Of a DNA stretch of 64,000 nucleotides, positions 24,501-39,500 are shown piece after piece. Source of the DNA: Acanthaster planci (Eukaryota; Echinodermata; Asteroidea; Valvatida; Acanthasteridae). Numbering within the stretch: position 1 is the stretch's first letter; every line of letters begins with the position of its first letter. Made by a program: the position numbers and the translations under genes. The stretch lies in assembly GCF_001949145.1 (NCBI RefSeq), contig NW_019091358.1:2950747-3014746 (forward strand). The letters are read 5' to 3'. The notes below the pieces were generated by a model. The model was given only the letters and a program-made list of their open reading frames with translations. It was not told where the DNA came from and did not search any database.

Positions 24501-27500
24501 TAAGTGTCAAATATGGTTGAAGTCAGCGTGCCACCTGCGGTGGACCTTCTATGCCCCCTCCCCCAATTTTTACTCCCATCTATCCCCCCCCCTCCCCATC
24601 CAAAGTTTAAAAATAAGTTGCCAGCCATTTCGTGAACCCCTGCGAAAAAGCCCCCTGCAGGATTTGGTGTCAATTAGATTAGCACTCAGCAATGTGTTTC
24701 CCAAATCCCCGACTTCCCCCTCTGCAAATTGATCCGGAACATAATAGTCGACACCTAGGGAGCCGCTGGTACCCCACAAAAGAGAGAAAAAAAGTGAAAG
24801 GGTGTCTGAGATTCTGCACCCTGGGGCGGGCGAAGTAGGTCATTTGGGCCGGGCACTAATGAGGGAAGGCCTGGCTTGGGTGCGAGGTGAGTGAACTCAG
24901 TTGGTTATGATTAACAGGAATTATAATTTGTCGCCTCGCAGCCCGGAGGCGGGCTTCCGTTACTCTGACAGATGAGCTCAGTCTCGTGTGAAGTTTTATT
25001 CAACGATTTAATCCACTGGTGGAGTGAGAGATCACATTGCAGCTGAGTTGGCAAAAAGTCTTCTTTTAAATTTTTTTTATTTTTGCATCATTTTTAAAAA
25101 TAATCCTTCAGAGGTGTTAATGTGGGATGAAATGTGGGATTACCCGATTAAAATATCTTTGCGTAGAATTTATGAAGGGGAAATCCGTACTAATTAGATC
25201 AGGGTAGCAGTAGCAGGTGTTAATCCGAAGGGTGATGTTTGTGAGGTTTTTCTGTTATCGAGACCACATGTTGTAAGAAGCTGGACTGAGACATCAACCG
25301 TGGTATTTAAAGATGAGCCCCAGGTGATTTAAGCTTCCAGAAAGGCCAAAGAGTCATCAACTTTTTTTTTTGGTTACCCAGAAGGTGTACATGGACATGT
25401 ATGTTCTTTCCAGTATTTATATCCACTTACCCAGCGATCTGTGGTATAAAATGCTGAAGGTTTGTTGTTGCATTGGATTTCACCTACAACCCTCTAAAGT
25501 GCACTTTTCGATACTCATAACTCCAAAAGTATGCCAAATAGATTTATATATTGAAGGAAAGTACATACTGGTCGTTTCACACAAATCTGCTTCTAAGAAT
25601 AAAATCTTCCTCTGAACCCAGTGAAAATAACGATCATTATCATGGAGATGGAGGAAATTCGATCATTTCAACCTGAAATTGTCCAATCCAGAAGTGTGTG
25701 ACCTGTTTAATCATTCACATGTACGTAAAACTGAAGTTTTGTGGTGGTTTTGTCCTGTTGTGGTTTGCATTCATATCGTTAGTTTTGGCAAGATTTCAAC
25801 AGTAGTCCTGTACTCAGGAAGGATGTGGGTTTGGTTGGAGAGGTTCATGCATGAGCTTATAAGGCACTGATTGACATTTCAGTGGATGTAGTGCATTTCA
25901 AACTGCATGTTTAGATGTAATTGTGAAGGGTGATTGTCCACATGTAGTCTTCCATGGCAGAAGGCAACCAAAAAAAAAGACATAAAACCCCAGATCTCAT
26001 GCTAGAGAGTACACTAGGCAAATTCAACTTGTACTTCAAAGATGGATTTGCACTGGGGAGATGTAAATTATTTGGGGGCAGGGCAAAATCAAAAATTAAA
26101 TTCAACTTGTGTCCTTTTTACTGAAAAGTCGAGAGCTAAGCTGTAGTAAAGGTCACCCTACCTACTCCCAAGTTCCAAATTAACCCGTTTTTCTTGCTCC
26201 ATGAACTACATGTAGGTTACACCTGTCTTCCTGGTGCTAAGAGCAGAGTGGCAAGTATCATGACTTGTTACTATTCACTCGGATGTCACCCAGATCCTAG
26301 AAATTCCTCGTCAAAATCTTGGAACCATCAGTCGAGTCCGCTTTTGGAAATGATTGAGTTCCTCACCAGTACCTGAAGTAATTTTCAGAAGCCTTCTAGT
26401 CTGCCATCAATTTTTGGCTTAACCCTGTTTACGCCAGTTAAGACTGACTCTTTCTTTTTCTAGACTGGACTAGGCCGTCTCTCTGCCAGTCAGTCTAATG
26501 TGTTTGTCTGCCGCTTCTCAAGTGTTAATTACGACGGACCCATTGGGAGCACCGCCATATCCTGTTGATGTTATGGTAGAGAACGGTCAGTGCAATCCGA
26601 GAGTGTCAACACTCACCACCTCAAAATAAGACAGTTCTTATCTAGTTGAAGACAAGGAAAGATCACATCCAGGGAGTCAGTCATACTTCCTAGAAATGTG
26701 TCTCTTTAAAAGTAGGAGGTTTTTCTGTTCATTACTTCTAATTTTTACTTATTTTTGGTTATCACGGTGTCTTCATATTTCAGTTGTTGTGCCTCAATTG
26801 TGTCAAATGTAAATTTTTTCACCATTGTTTAACTCGGCTTATGGAACAGGTGGATTTTGCCCTCCAGCTACTACTTGGAACACACCGAGGATTGTACCTG
26901 GTCACAAACCACCTGGATTTGGGATTTGGCTAGGGAGTTTCAGGTGTTATCTTGCAAGGTCACAGTTGTGTCCTTCTGACACTTTGCATAGGTGCTAATA
27001 GTGTCTTCCTCTGCTCCACACCCAGGTTGAAACCTACTTGTGTTGATAAGCAGTCTGCAAGGAGAAACATTTCACTGAATCACTTCCATGGTTGAGCACT
27101 GTGGACACGTTTGTACTCAAATGGGAGATCTTACCATGGGTGACATGTACAGCAGGCACCCATGTAAAGACTGTAATCACTGTATGCATAGATTTCTCCA
27201 TTTACAAATGAAAATCTTTCATGTAAACTTGTAATTATTTATACCACAGTGTAATACGAGGGATAGAAATATGCACAGAAGGCCTGTTAGTCAGCCCAAG
27301 AGGCATTATTGCTACATGCATGTACAAAGGTGACAAGGTGCCCTCTCTGGTCCCCTTTCGGGACCTCAGCACACACGAACTGTTACCTTTGCTTCATGGG
27401 TCATGGGAGATAAACCAGGCATCGTGTTGTGTGAAGGAGGGGGGACACTCCCACAGTCGTTAAGTGTCATGAAATCTCCAGATGGGCACATTGGCCCAAT

Positions 27501-30500
27501 GAACTAATAAGGGCAGGGTGTACCATTTGGTGTCAGCTTTGCCCAGGATTAACCACTTCGCGCCGGTGGCATTTATCAATGTTGATGATGCAGGGACGGG
27601 AGAATTATCTTTTTTTTCTATTTCCAAAATTCTTTAAAAATTCATATCTTTATTATACTGGACACTTACACCCACACGAAGGACTGTATGGTTTCAACTC
27701 TAATCTGACAGACAACATATATTGACGCTGGAGTATTCCAGCCAGGCCTGCTGCCTGGTAAAAAGAGCCCAGATTTTATGGTGTTACGGAATTTTCTTTA
27801 TTCACGAAACTGGCACAGTGTGCTGCTGACCTCTTTTCAATAGGGGCCAGTTTAGCGTGCAGCGGTGCTGTGTGGCTCATCGCTGCGGTGATGGAGCACT
27901 TTTGTCCCCGGTGGTAATCCGCTTGCGCTGAATGCTCCAAACCGTGGTATACTGTTTCAAAACAAGGCTGGATTATCTCCACTGTTGAGAGTGAAAAAAT
28001 GTTGGTAATTCTCAGCAGCCTGGTCTTTTCTTACAAGGCCCAGTTCCCTTTGTCCGAGTTCGGAGATCCCGGCGACTTGTATGAAGAATACGTGTCCGAA
28101 ACCGGAATCCCCAGTGACAAGTGGTTAATGTGTAAAATAGTGCGAGACTTCAACCCAGTTCTGCTCTGTATCAGTTGTCCATTCAGCCCCCAGCTGCCAA
28201 ATTGCTGAAGACATTAGTATGTTTGAAACTGTGATGCTGTTACCTTATCAGTACCAAGCAAGTCATGAGTCACATGTAGGCCAGTGTGCCCTCCTCCCCG
28301 TCTCCCACCCCCCCCCCAACCGGGCCCAATCTGAGTAGTAGTCTGCTAGATGTGTAACCAGCAGTCCCCCGGTGCCCACCCTGGTTGGTCCCCTAAGCAA
28401 TGAAGATTTCCTTTGGATAACTTCTGTTCGCTGCCACTGCCCAGCAGAGTTGCTGTCACCTAAACTGGCAAGCGTGTAAACCACGAATGGTTACTATCGT
28501 TTCAGGTTTCAAACCCACTGTGCTTCGAAGTCTTACTTGTTTCCAACGTTGACTTTCTAGTTGGAGTCCAACCCTTTAACTAATTTGCTGAAAATATAAT
28601 GTGAGTTGTGGCTGGTTAATGAGACAGTCTTTAGTGCAGCACTTGTGCCATAAACCACAGGCAGGAAGTGTAAATTGCATTACCACTAGAGACCTAAGGA
28701 AGAACAAATGGTTGGCCACAACGTGCTGTGGTTTGGTTCGGGAGGAGAGTTATTGTGCCTGGGGCACCCAAGCAGTTTTCAGCAATGTACGCACAAACCT
28801 GTGTCATCTTCACATGAACAGAATGTACTTGAATGTGGATGCACAGCCGAAATGTCACTGTCTGTCAGTATAAAGCAACCTTAGCGTTCTGAACTACCAA
28901 AAAGGGTGTATATTGTAGTATTAGTGGATGCGTGGAATCGTTGCCAGTAGTTAAAATGGTGCTGCATTGCTGGCAACGATTGGACCAAGGATGTATACAG
29001 TACTGCCAGTGTGCCAGCACTCCTAAGTAACTCGATCACAGAGAGGAGTTTGCAAGGTTGAGAGCTTCAGCCAAAGTTTGTGTCACTCTGGAGTGGCTTT
29101 GGGGCAGGGAAAGCAACAAGATCAGGGTCCTCAGGAGAGCCAGGAGACACAGGATAGCCATAATCTGCTCCTCCTGGTTTTTTCCAGAAGTCAAGATGGG
29201 TCGACCCCATCCTGCTTGGAGAAACACTGGAGTTAATTTCTCCTCCGATTATCGGCTGAGGTTGTGAAGGGAGCCCGTAAGGTCAGAAGTACTGGCTGTA
29301 ATTGATAACAGAGGAAATATTTACAGACAGAACAATATTTGGCAGACGGCTTGCTTTGCCAGCTAAATGTCTTGAAAAGGTCAGATGCAAAGTTAAGGGG
29401 GGAGGGTTCTCGGAGGAAGGAACAATTTAATGTGGGGTTTGTGAAGAAGAAAGACTGTATGTTAGTTTTTTAAAAAGCATGGGGATTGGTTTACTTGATC
29501 ACTCGAAATATCTTGGAGCATCCAGGACAGGAAGAAGTCAAACTGCCACGAACAAGAACCCCAACAGCCTGGCGGCCGTAGAAACCAAATATCAGTCTCC
29601 CTGGATGTCTCTCAACATGGATTCCCAAAACCCTTCCGGTATTCACATGTTTTCATTTCCACTCCAACCTTATCTGCCAACATAGGGTGAATCACGAATT
29701 AGTGGCAAACCTGAAACAGCTGTGTTTGGCAATGTGGTGACGTGAACACCAAGGGAGTCTGATTACCAGTCAAGTGCCCCCCTCTCCCTCCCTTACTCTC
29801 TCTCCTTCCCCTGCTGTAATTGCTGAATCTCCCCCCACCCTAGGGATCGTGTATTGGGACAATGCTGTCACTGTTATTGATTGAGATGTTGACTAGTTTA
29901 TCGTGGGGAGGCAGACTCGGATGAGTCAAGACAGCAACCCATCTCCCATGTGCTTGGCGCAGGCAACCTCGCCGTTCCACCACAAGTCACCCGTGTGATG
30001 GAAGCTGATGCGATGGAAGCCAGGGGAACTAGTTCAGAGTTAGGGATCACTTGAGAAGAGAAGATGGTTCCCTTACGAAAGGTCAGCCGTTACCTAAAAT
30101 CATGCAAACTTGAACTGGGGACGGCTAACCTAAATCGTTTTTCCCTTTAGTCTAAGTGTGAAATCATGAGTCAGAAGTACATGTACATGTAGACTCACTG
30201 TTGATCTGTGCAGTGTTTGACAAAATTTAGTGCAGAAAATTTTTCAGACTACAAACTAATCACAGTTTTTTCCTTGGACCCATTCATTACCATTATTTCT
30301 GCTCAAGTTATTCATATTCCTCAGGCAGTGAGATAATTTGCATCACGTTTCTGTCTTCCACATGAAGAAAAGTATGCATCCAACGTATAATTTTGTCAGA
30401 GATGAAAACAGGCTTCAGAAGCAAAACCAAGTCCAACAACTTTGCCCAAGTCAATTGCACAGGCTTCTCAACAAGGGGTTTAAGTCAACCCTAAACTGGA

Positions 30501-33500
30501 ATTTCATTGCCTAGTCACTTAAAATTGGACTTCTTCAAGGCCAACAGATTGCGTGAACTTTCAGTAACACCGTACAGGAAGTATAAGAAGCCACAGCAAC
30601 TTGTCAGTGCCATCTGTCATTGCCGTTGTCTGTGCAAGCCAGAAAGTGATCAAGCTGTGGCTTGCATAGACTCAAAGATACACACACAAATTGTCCCGTA
30701 ACTGGCTGGTTACTTGCTAAGTTTGGGCAAATGGATTGCACAAATGTAGGCTGTTGGTCAGTGTTAAAGGGTAGACCTGCAAGCAATTTGTTTTCCTAAA
30801 GACCTCCAAAATGCACTTTTTGTCTTATTTAACCCTATTTTTAAGTTTTGTTTACTATTCCAAAGGGTATTTTGCTGCCTTTTTTAGTTCTAAAGCCGAG
30901 GAGATTTCCTTATTCATGAGCAAAACTGTGATGTCATACCAGGAAGAAAGCCTAAATGTTACATTGGTTTGTACACACAAATGTCATGCATTTTTGTAGA
31001 TTTTGCAGGACGAAATGCTGATTCATTGTTGTTTACATGTGTGTGCACAGCAATAAGTGAGCTACCATGCTTTTCCTAGGATGTTTTCAGTGAGGAAATC
31101 CTGGGTTCACAGTTTCAATAGCTGAACCTGCATGTATGCATCGAACCATGCCTTCCCTAGATGGCATCTCAACAACAGTGCCCTCAGTTGTCCAGGAAAG
31201 TATAGATAATTTGAAGCGTTAAACGGAGCGCACTTTTCCGTGCATCCAATCACATGGGAGTGTCAAAGAGTTTTCATACATTGAAGAAGAGTTGCAGACA
31301 TATTGTGTCTTAGAAAACTTCATTGCGGCTACACTTTAATGCTATCGTTTAATGAGGGTAACACATCCAGTGAAAGCCAGTCATTTGGGGCCTTCACAGT
31401 GAAGAAGGTAATTTAGAAATGGTCAGTTTTAGAGGAGGGAGGAAACCCCAAAAGAAATTTATCCAGGGGAACTCTCAAATTTGGTAGAATTAAAAATTTC
31501 ATCCACATGCCAACTTGGGTTGGATTTGAACCATGCCGAAGAGGTGGATGGAGAGGAATGAGCCACTGCACCAGCCTGTCTCCTGTTTTTGGCCTGTGAA
31601 TGAAAACAAAAAGCGAAACAAAATAGCTTTGCCGCAGGTCAAGAAATGGCACTCAAACACTTGCTGGGAGAGTCACTTACATACATAGACTATGTTTTTG
31701 TCACTAGGGGCTGATGATTTGCTCAGAGTGAAGGAGACAGAGCTGGTGCCCAGGAGTGAGGTGTGCGGTTAGCTGGCAAAGGAGTACAGCCAACACACTG
31801 AGACAGCTGAGCCATATATCATGCAGCCCTTCCCCCCCCCACTCACACACAAGTCTCCGGTTGTCCTGGTTAATCAGTCAGGTCCCTCGGGCAGGGTATC
31901 CAGCCTGCAGATCTGGGCTATCTAGCATCCCCCCTCCTTCTTTGCAAGGGGGGGGGGACTTAGCATTGTAATGAACCAGTGTTTCCCTCGTGGCAAATAG
32001 GAATCAGCGTCAGGAGACCACTGACAAGCTGATCCAAGTCCTCCCCCCCACCCCTTCCCAATCTCCCCTAGGGAACCACACTCCTGCAGGAAACCAGGAA
32101 ATACCTTGCAGGAGGAAAGGTATCCAAGACCACCTCAAATCACTACAGGATGAAGCAATGGTTAGCGGCAAAGAGCTCTGACATCCTGATGCCCTGTCAG
32201 AGTCAATTTTCAGCTTCATTAGATCCCCCCCGCTCCCCTAACCAAGGGAAGATAAAGGGAGAGAAAGGGGGGAAAAAAGCCCTTCCCTCAAGTGTAAATG
32301 CTCAACTTTTTGGGACACAATTTATGGCAGGGTGGAAGAGAGAACGGAGGTTGTATGCCAAAGTGGGCAAGAGAAAAGCATCAGTCATCGGTTAGAGAGG
32401 TATGCACGCACATATAGACAGGATGGAGGGGGAGGGAGTCTGGGGTGGGGAGAGAGAGAAAGAGAAAGGTTGCGGAGCGTACTTCCTGGCGGTAACACCC
32501 ATCACTACACGCCCTGGTGAGCTCACTCTGCCAGTTATTGGGGGGGGGGCCCAGAGGAGTCAACTGTAATTTCCTTACAATTACACAGGCAAGGAGTGAT
32601 GCATGAGGCCACTCGATGGAAATGAGTAACTTACCTGCTGACCTGGAATTGACCCAAGTTGGGTGAGGTTCGTTTTTGGAGGATTTTATTTCACAACAGA
32701 AACAGAAGTTTTGACAGGACTGGTTGGACGATGTCTTAATAAAAAGAGAGAAGGATGATGTACAAGTGTACATGTAGTTTACAGTTACAAGCTAAAAGAA
32801 AGCCAAGATTTGAATGTTTGGGGATGTTGTCCGTCAGCTGCATGAACATTCCTGTACAGATACAGTTCATGTTGTGAGGTTTGCTGTCGCGAGGGAATGC
32901 ATTTATTCACTGTCCCTGTGGCGCATGTGCTACATGTCGGGACTGTTTGTAGAGCATTTCCAGGTTTCACTTTAAGGTGCTTCATCATGGTAAACTGTGT
33001 TATTGCGTGCATGTACTAGGCTCAAAAGTCGTAGATTGGTCATCTATTAACAGACTTATTCGTTTACGGTGAGCAGTGTTCATATAGCATAAAGAGTGTG
33101 CCTTCTAGGGATCACTGGAACGGATGATAAGATTAGGTTGTTTGTACAAGATCCAGCAGGCCTATTACATGACATGTCATGTCTGGTTAGAGAGTTAATC
33201 AGCATTCTCTCCCAGGGTATGTAACAAACTAACCCAGGGTGGTATGGGATTTTGACTGTGTCTTGTGATTAAGCAGCAGGCAAGCTTATATGCCAGACGC
33301 GCGGAAACACTCTTTGGCTCAATACCATGCTTGCCTAATGACGGATCCACTCATTAAAATACATGGGGATAGAGGGGTCATGGCCCTGCGTGTTACTGTG
33401 TGCCCCTATTATTTCAGTGAGCCTGGACCCTCCTTTCCCATGCCTCATATTGATTATTGATCAACAGTTGTCACGCTTTCCTGGTTTTGAAAAACCGATC

Positions 33501-36500
33501 GTTTGCTCTTCTGAATGGCTGAAAGTTACTCAGTTCAATGAATCATGGGGAAAAATTACTCTAGCAAGATGTTGGCGAAACATCAGAATCGAGCCGGTGA
33601 CAAACATGGGGTGTGCACATGAGAGAGCAGATGCTTGTCCGATTTCACTTCTCCAGCTAGGCCTCGTGATCACATTGATGGAGCTGGAAATGAAATAGTG
33701 ATGGTAGACACTTGTTATCCAGTGGGTTACTTTTTGGGAGGGGGGGATAGATGAGCTGTCAGTCCCTAGACTGTCATATCCTTTGAATATCACAACAGTC
33801 ATCAACAGCTGAATGTTGTCAGTGATGTCTGTCTTGGGCTTCTCACAAATTCAGATAGACAGGATGGGAAGTAAGAACTACACAGTCCATTCCATTTTGC
33901 AACATGCAGCAACATAGTATCTGTTGATCACATGACAGGAGAACATGCGCATAGGACAGTCACAGCTTACAGTACATCTCATAAATATTCAGAATGTACA
34001 TGCATGTACCTTGACATGGCCGTTGATCAAATAAGCCATGTGCGAGTTAAATTTGAATAAAATCTGGTACACTGAGCTATTTGATTGCGCACAAACGTAA
34101 CAATTTTAATTCCACAGGCTAAAGACGCTGTTGCTATACCTCGTGGTTTGGGGCAAGCTTTTGCATAGCGACCACCATCTCTGGAATGGACTGGTTCCTT
34201 TGTGCCCTTCCTATCCATTGGGGAATAGTGTATTGTTGCAGGGCATCTCTTATGTAACTAAGCAAAAGCTTGCCCCGAATCATGAGGTATAGCAACATTG
34301 TTTTTAGTATGGAGAATTTAAATTGTTATGTTCCCCGTGAATTAAAAGAACTCAGAGTACCAGATTTAATTCAAAGGTCACTCGCAAAAGGCTTTTTGCT
34401 GTGACGTGCATGGAAATAGATTTTCAAACCATAAATGCTGTGCCGCTGTTCTGTGATAACAATCGGCACTGTTTACTTTCTTGCTACCCCACCCATTCAC
34501 AAAATGCAGAAATGACATTTTAACCAGATGTTTCAGCCGTTCGTCAATCAGTTTGCTGCCATTGTGTGCAGGTGACTCATAGAATCTATACAAAGTATAT
34601 GTGCATGTTTCGCAGCAAATTGCTGAAAGTGTGCAAAGGTCGATTCTCTGCTCTTTGAGTAAATGAACGTTGCATGCTGTATTTCAAACAAACTGACTGG
34701 GCATATATATAATATGTTCTTCAGCATTTGAATCGGACCTAGTCCTCTTGTAAGTCTAATGAAAGAACTGCCAAACCATGTCCTCAAACCTTGTAACATT
34801 GAAAATGTAAGGGCAAACTTGAAAACCAGTGAGCTTTCCATGGATGATTTTTTTGTTCAGGAAAGAATAATATCATGCTCCATCAACACATAGAGACACC
34901 GGGATGACAGACAACCCATTGGTGCCCAGTATTCAGTGCCCGCATAAATCCACTCCGAGTGGAACAAAAGAGGGCTTTTTTTTTTTTTTTGGTACTCACT
35001 GCGTAGGTGTGCAAGTATATGCGTGTTTGATGCAGAGCACACTGAGTACGCATAGCTAATTTATGCCGGCTTGTGTGGTTTTTTGTGTACATGCAGAACG
35101 CGTGCAAGAACTCGCTCGTAACCACCTGTCTTTCTTTCGTCGATGGGGGGGTGCACTTCGTGTATCCTACATTTTTATGTTCATGAAGGGAACAAAGGAT
35201 GTTCCCCTGTCCTCTGTAGTCAGTCTGTTGTCTTCAGTGGACGGTGCCTGTGCTCTGTGGTAGGGTGTTACATTGTGGGAACAGTTGGAAATGCATTGCC
35301 CTCTCCTCAGTGTTATACACATCGTAAAAACTTGACTGGTTGAAATAACATGTGCATGCTTTGGACTAGGCAAGCCCATGCATTCAGTGTGTTACCTCAT
35401 AACACAGATTGGTACCTATTGAATACCAAAGTGAATGCCACATTCACAATTATGAGTGTAAAAGGAACCGGTGATTGAACCAACATATGTGCATATTCCA
35501 TTCACTTGTGCGGCACTTCCTGGTTCTATATAATATCACACTTTAGTACTCTATTGTGAAAATTTTCCTCTCTCCAGCAATGTTACATGTAAGTTTTGTA
35601 AAAAAAGGAAAAAAAAGAAACAAACTCAGGTTTGCGAACCCACGCATTTTGTTGTTTTCCTGTCGACACACTCCGGTGCTGGGGACGCTCCTCGATCCAG
35701 CCAGATGTCATGGGCAGACCCCCATCTCTTCCAGAAAGAAACATGCCACAATTCAGCACCCCATTGAAGATGACACGTGCATGTGTCATCATTGACCTTA
35801 GCTCTGTCAAAAAGTCACCTGTAAGAACCAGAGTCTATGATTGTTTCATGGCACTGATTGAATTAGCCCTCGTCTTGGAAGGGAGGACAGTATTGGGTCA
35901 CAGCAAATCTCCTTGCCACATGTTTCCACTTTGAGGACAAAATTGGCTGTCATTTTCAGTTGGACCTGCACATGTAATCAAAGCTGGGAATTTTTTTCCT
36001 AATGTGAAAAGGTGTTTACAGGTGTTCCACTTAAGAAAACAGACTGTCCCAATTATTTGCAGCTTTGTTAACTTTGTTATTGTGCATAAGCCCAAATAGT
36101 TTAATGTCCAGGAAACAGACAGGTTTGTAGACATCCCGTTCACTTGAGGGGATTTCAATTAAGTACATTGCAAGTGGCACATTTCAAGGATCCCGTTACC
36201 TAATTTTTTTAAAGTGCAATGTCACGGACCTTCATGCGTGGTGTCTGGCATTCCATTCTGACTTGTTTCATGGGAACGGTTTCCCATAAGGTGCTTCAGT
36301 ATCATCCTGTGGCGAGCCTAAGAAAAAAAACGTTGGGAAATGCCTTTCAAATGTCAAATTCCAAGGTTTTCTTGGTTTTGTACATGAATAACCCCCTTGA
36401 CAGAAAGAGAGATATGACAGAAAGCCATGACTATGCAGATGTCATGTGGTACTAGTCATGCTCATTCCAATGAGAATTTATCACGTGTATTCTGTGTTTG

Positions 36501-39500
36501 GCTAGGCTTGTCTCAGCATAGTGTGCTGTTTTGTTTAATTTTGGTTAAAAAGTTGTCCTTTGTAATTGCTGTTTTTCTGAAAACTGTATATCTAATATCT
36601 TTTTTATAATGTCACTAATCATGTACACTTTGGCGACACAGCCATGACACAAACAATAATGATAACATTGCATAAATTACATGTCCTCATACAGACATCC
36701 ATGCATGTTGTGACAATGGAGGACAGCGCATGTCCTAGTTTCTCAGTTATGTTTTATTAGTAGAGAAACATCAGTCAGCCTGTATCCAGTCAGTCCAACA
36801 ATGGAGAGCATTCAATTTCATTCAAGCATTGTAGACCTACAATCAGTTTCTATAGATCTCAGAGACAAAGACATCTTCAGACATCTTCCTTTACTTCCTT
36901 CAACTGTCTTTGAATGTGTCAAACCAGCCAGCTGACCCTGACAAGTTCAGTGACATCAGCACTTGTAAGCAGGTCATGGGTTTAATTCCACCCAGGCAAG
37001 CTCGTGATATTGTTTTTCTCACAAGTTCTCGGGAAGCACCAAGCATGCAGTGCTCTATCAAATGTTAAGTTGTCAAAGGGCACTTCAGATGTTAAATTAA
37101 GAGCCTTACTCGTTGTTTAGTTTAGTATATGCTCATTGGACCCCTACAGTCTGAGATTTTAAACAAAGTGAGTCTAAAGATCGGTTCATACTTGTCAAAA
37201 AAGCAAATATGAATGCAATTTTATGTTGTCACTGAGATGTGCGCTGCAAATTTGCAAAATATAGCATATTTCAACTCATGCAAATTTCACTGCAAACTTT
37301 AAGTTTGCTTCTTTTTACTGAAGCGTGAACTGTCCTTCAAGCCGTTTTTGTGAAGGTAATTTGTGGTTCAGTTTTCACCACAAAAAGCAACCTAAACTCT
37401 TTATCATGTATCGCACAGTTTGGCATCGTAATGGAAATGGATGTTAATATGAGGTGAAATGGTTTGAGGGCTCCTGACGGATTTCACCGTGCAAGATTCT
37501 TTTGTTGGCTTGCAGCTCATAAATGGTAACTTGCATTTTGTGATAAAGAAAAATGTCAAGCACAACCTGTTGAGTATAATACCATCACTGGCAGAGGAGA
37601 AACTTCATTGTAGTTGACTGGTTTTGTAGCAATTGCTTGCCTCGTTTTTCGGGTGACATTTAACGTACCAGACCCAGTAAAAGGCTGTGATCCTGCCTCT
37701 GAGGCATCCCCGTGATTGGCTCCTCTATCAACGGCAATCACATTTGGCTCTATATTTCCTGTTTATTCCCCCGTGCAGTTGATGAACGCCGTTCTCTTTC
37801 TCATTCCCCCCCCCATCCCTCATCTATTCTTGGATCCTGCCTGCCTACAGACAGACGCATGTTAAATAGTCTAATCAAATTGTGTTATCAAGGCTTTGCA
37901 GATACCTGTTAGTAGCAGACATGTATTTCTCCAACCTTGACCTCAGGCACAGACCCCGATATTCCACTTAGAAAAATAAAAGTGAGGCAAAGAGAATGGT
38001 TTATGGATGAAAAAAAAAGAAGAAAATGCAGCAATTAAGATCTGCCTCAACTTTACATAACTTGCTGAAATGGCATCATTTGCTGTGGCATCTCCTATCT
38101 AAATTTAGCTGGCCCTTCGACGGGAACTTGTCCCACTGCTGAAAAATGTGACACTTTGTCACAAAAGCCTTTAACTGGACAAGGGTTGATCCCTAGTAAT
38201 GTATTCGTCAGAAATTTTTGCTGGTGTAGGCCTATATGTTATGATACAAAGTGCAACATTGTAAAAACTGCTTCAGGCATGCAAGTTGTCAGATTTGTAC
38301 TCAATTTTCTATTGGTCTTCTCTTGTTTTTTCTTTATTTCGAAGTTTGGGGCTAACAGAAAGGATTGTCATATCATTTTAAGCAATAAATGTTATGGTAA
38401 CTGAGGGCGAGATGGCACCTCAGCAAAATCTGACAAAATATGGCACACTCGTTTCCTCAGTACACTATAGGTTGATAGAACCTCTGTCAAAAACAAGAGT
38501 TATTCTTTCTCACCACAGGGCAGCATCATTTGATTGCTCCCAAAGACCAGTCAGTTGGTTTATGCTTTATTATTAGCATCAAAGAGTGTTGGTACCCTGC
38601 TTAAGCAGGTTACTTGTCAAGTTGTCGTGTTAAGTACGTTATTGGTCATGAATTGTTCCCAGCTACCTGTTGCTTTGGAAATAAATTTCCTGAACACTGA
38701 AACCTGCTCAACAACTTTATGAAATGGTCCCATTCCGTCCTGCAACTGTAACCAGAGTTTTTGTTTTGTAAGTAATACTGACAGCACAATATTTAATTTT
38801 CCAGATGCGCGGATGCACAGATTTGCGGGTGACCACATCAATCCCCGCCAGGAATTTTTGTTCATCTTTTTGGGGGGGGGGAGTTGGTTATAAGGTTTGC
38901 AGGAAGGAAACGTTATCATCCAGGCATCTTTATTTTATCTTTTTCTTCATGACCTAGATAAAAACTGATTGATTTGCATTAAAAAAAACCCAAATTAGAG
39001 TTATTCTCTGAGTGATAAATCTGTGTTCAAATTTGCCAATTTCTTTTATGTTTTATTCATTTATTTTTTGCTTCCTAAATTTTCCTCCAGACACTTCTTC
39101 GTGTCCTTTGCCTCCGCCAGTTCGGACATTTCCTCACCACCGTCAAAGACTTGAGTTTTGTGCACGACGACAAGCACAAGGCTTTCCATGTACCATCAAG
39201 TGAGGATGTTGTTGACTTGCAGGATGCAAGCACAGAGTCAGAGGAGATGGAGACAAAGCCTGTAAGTTATGGATCAGTTTATTTTCCCGTGACTTTTTGT
39301 TTCGGTGTTGGACCCCATTTCTTCCCTGCTACAGAAGTAATCAAGGGAAGAAGCTTAATTAAAGAATGCATTCAAGTTAAAGTGAAAATGTAAAGTGGAA
39401 AGCGTCAGGGTTGGAGTTGAGCCCAACACAGGTCCTTTCACAAGCCCTTATACAAGTCGGTCACAAGATCAGCCACAGGAAACAAGATGAACAACGACAA

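Larger units (their letters stand above)
23649..39090 (+). other. SMG5: intron 16 (15.4 kb)
   Basis: No coding exon could be supported in 15,442 bases. Exons 16 and 17 join in phase 0 with no missing protein. Contents seen: a decayed family 2 copy (about 24066-24176), a 12-bp-arm hairpin (28936-28981), a large imperfect inverted repeat (34014-34411) and many poly-C or poly-A runs. Homeodomain-type TAATTA words and well-ordered stretches, for example 24890-25260, make regulatory elements plausible but unproven. Confidence 0.8.

Noticed and set aside
28936-28981. MicroRNA precursor
   Set aside because: Stem is only 12 bp with a 22-base loop, far short of a pre-miRNA hairpin.
35632-35934. 100-codon open frame in intron 16
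   Set aside because: Overlapping antisense frame of similar length and no recognisable domain or codon pattern; a nested gene is not supported.
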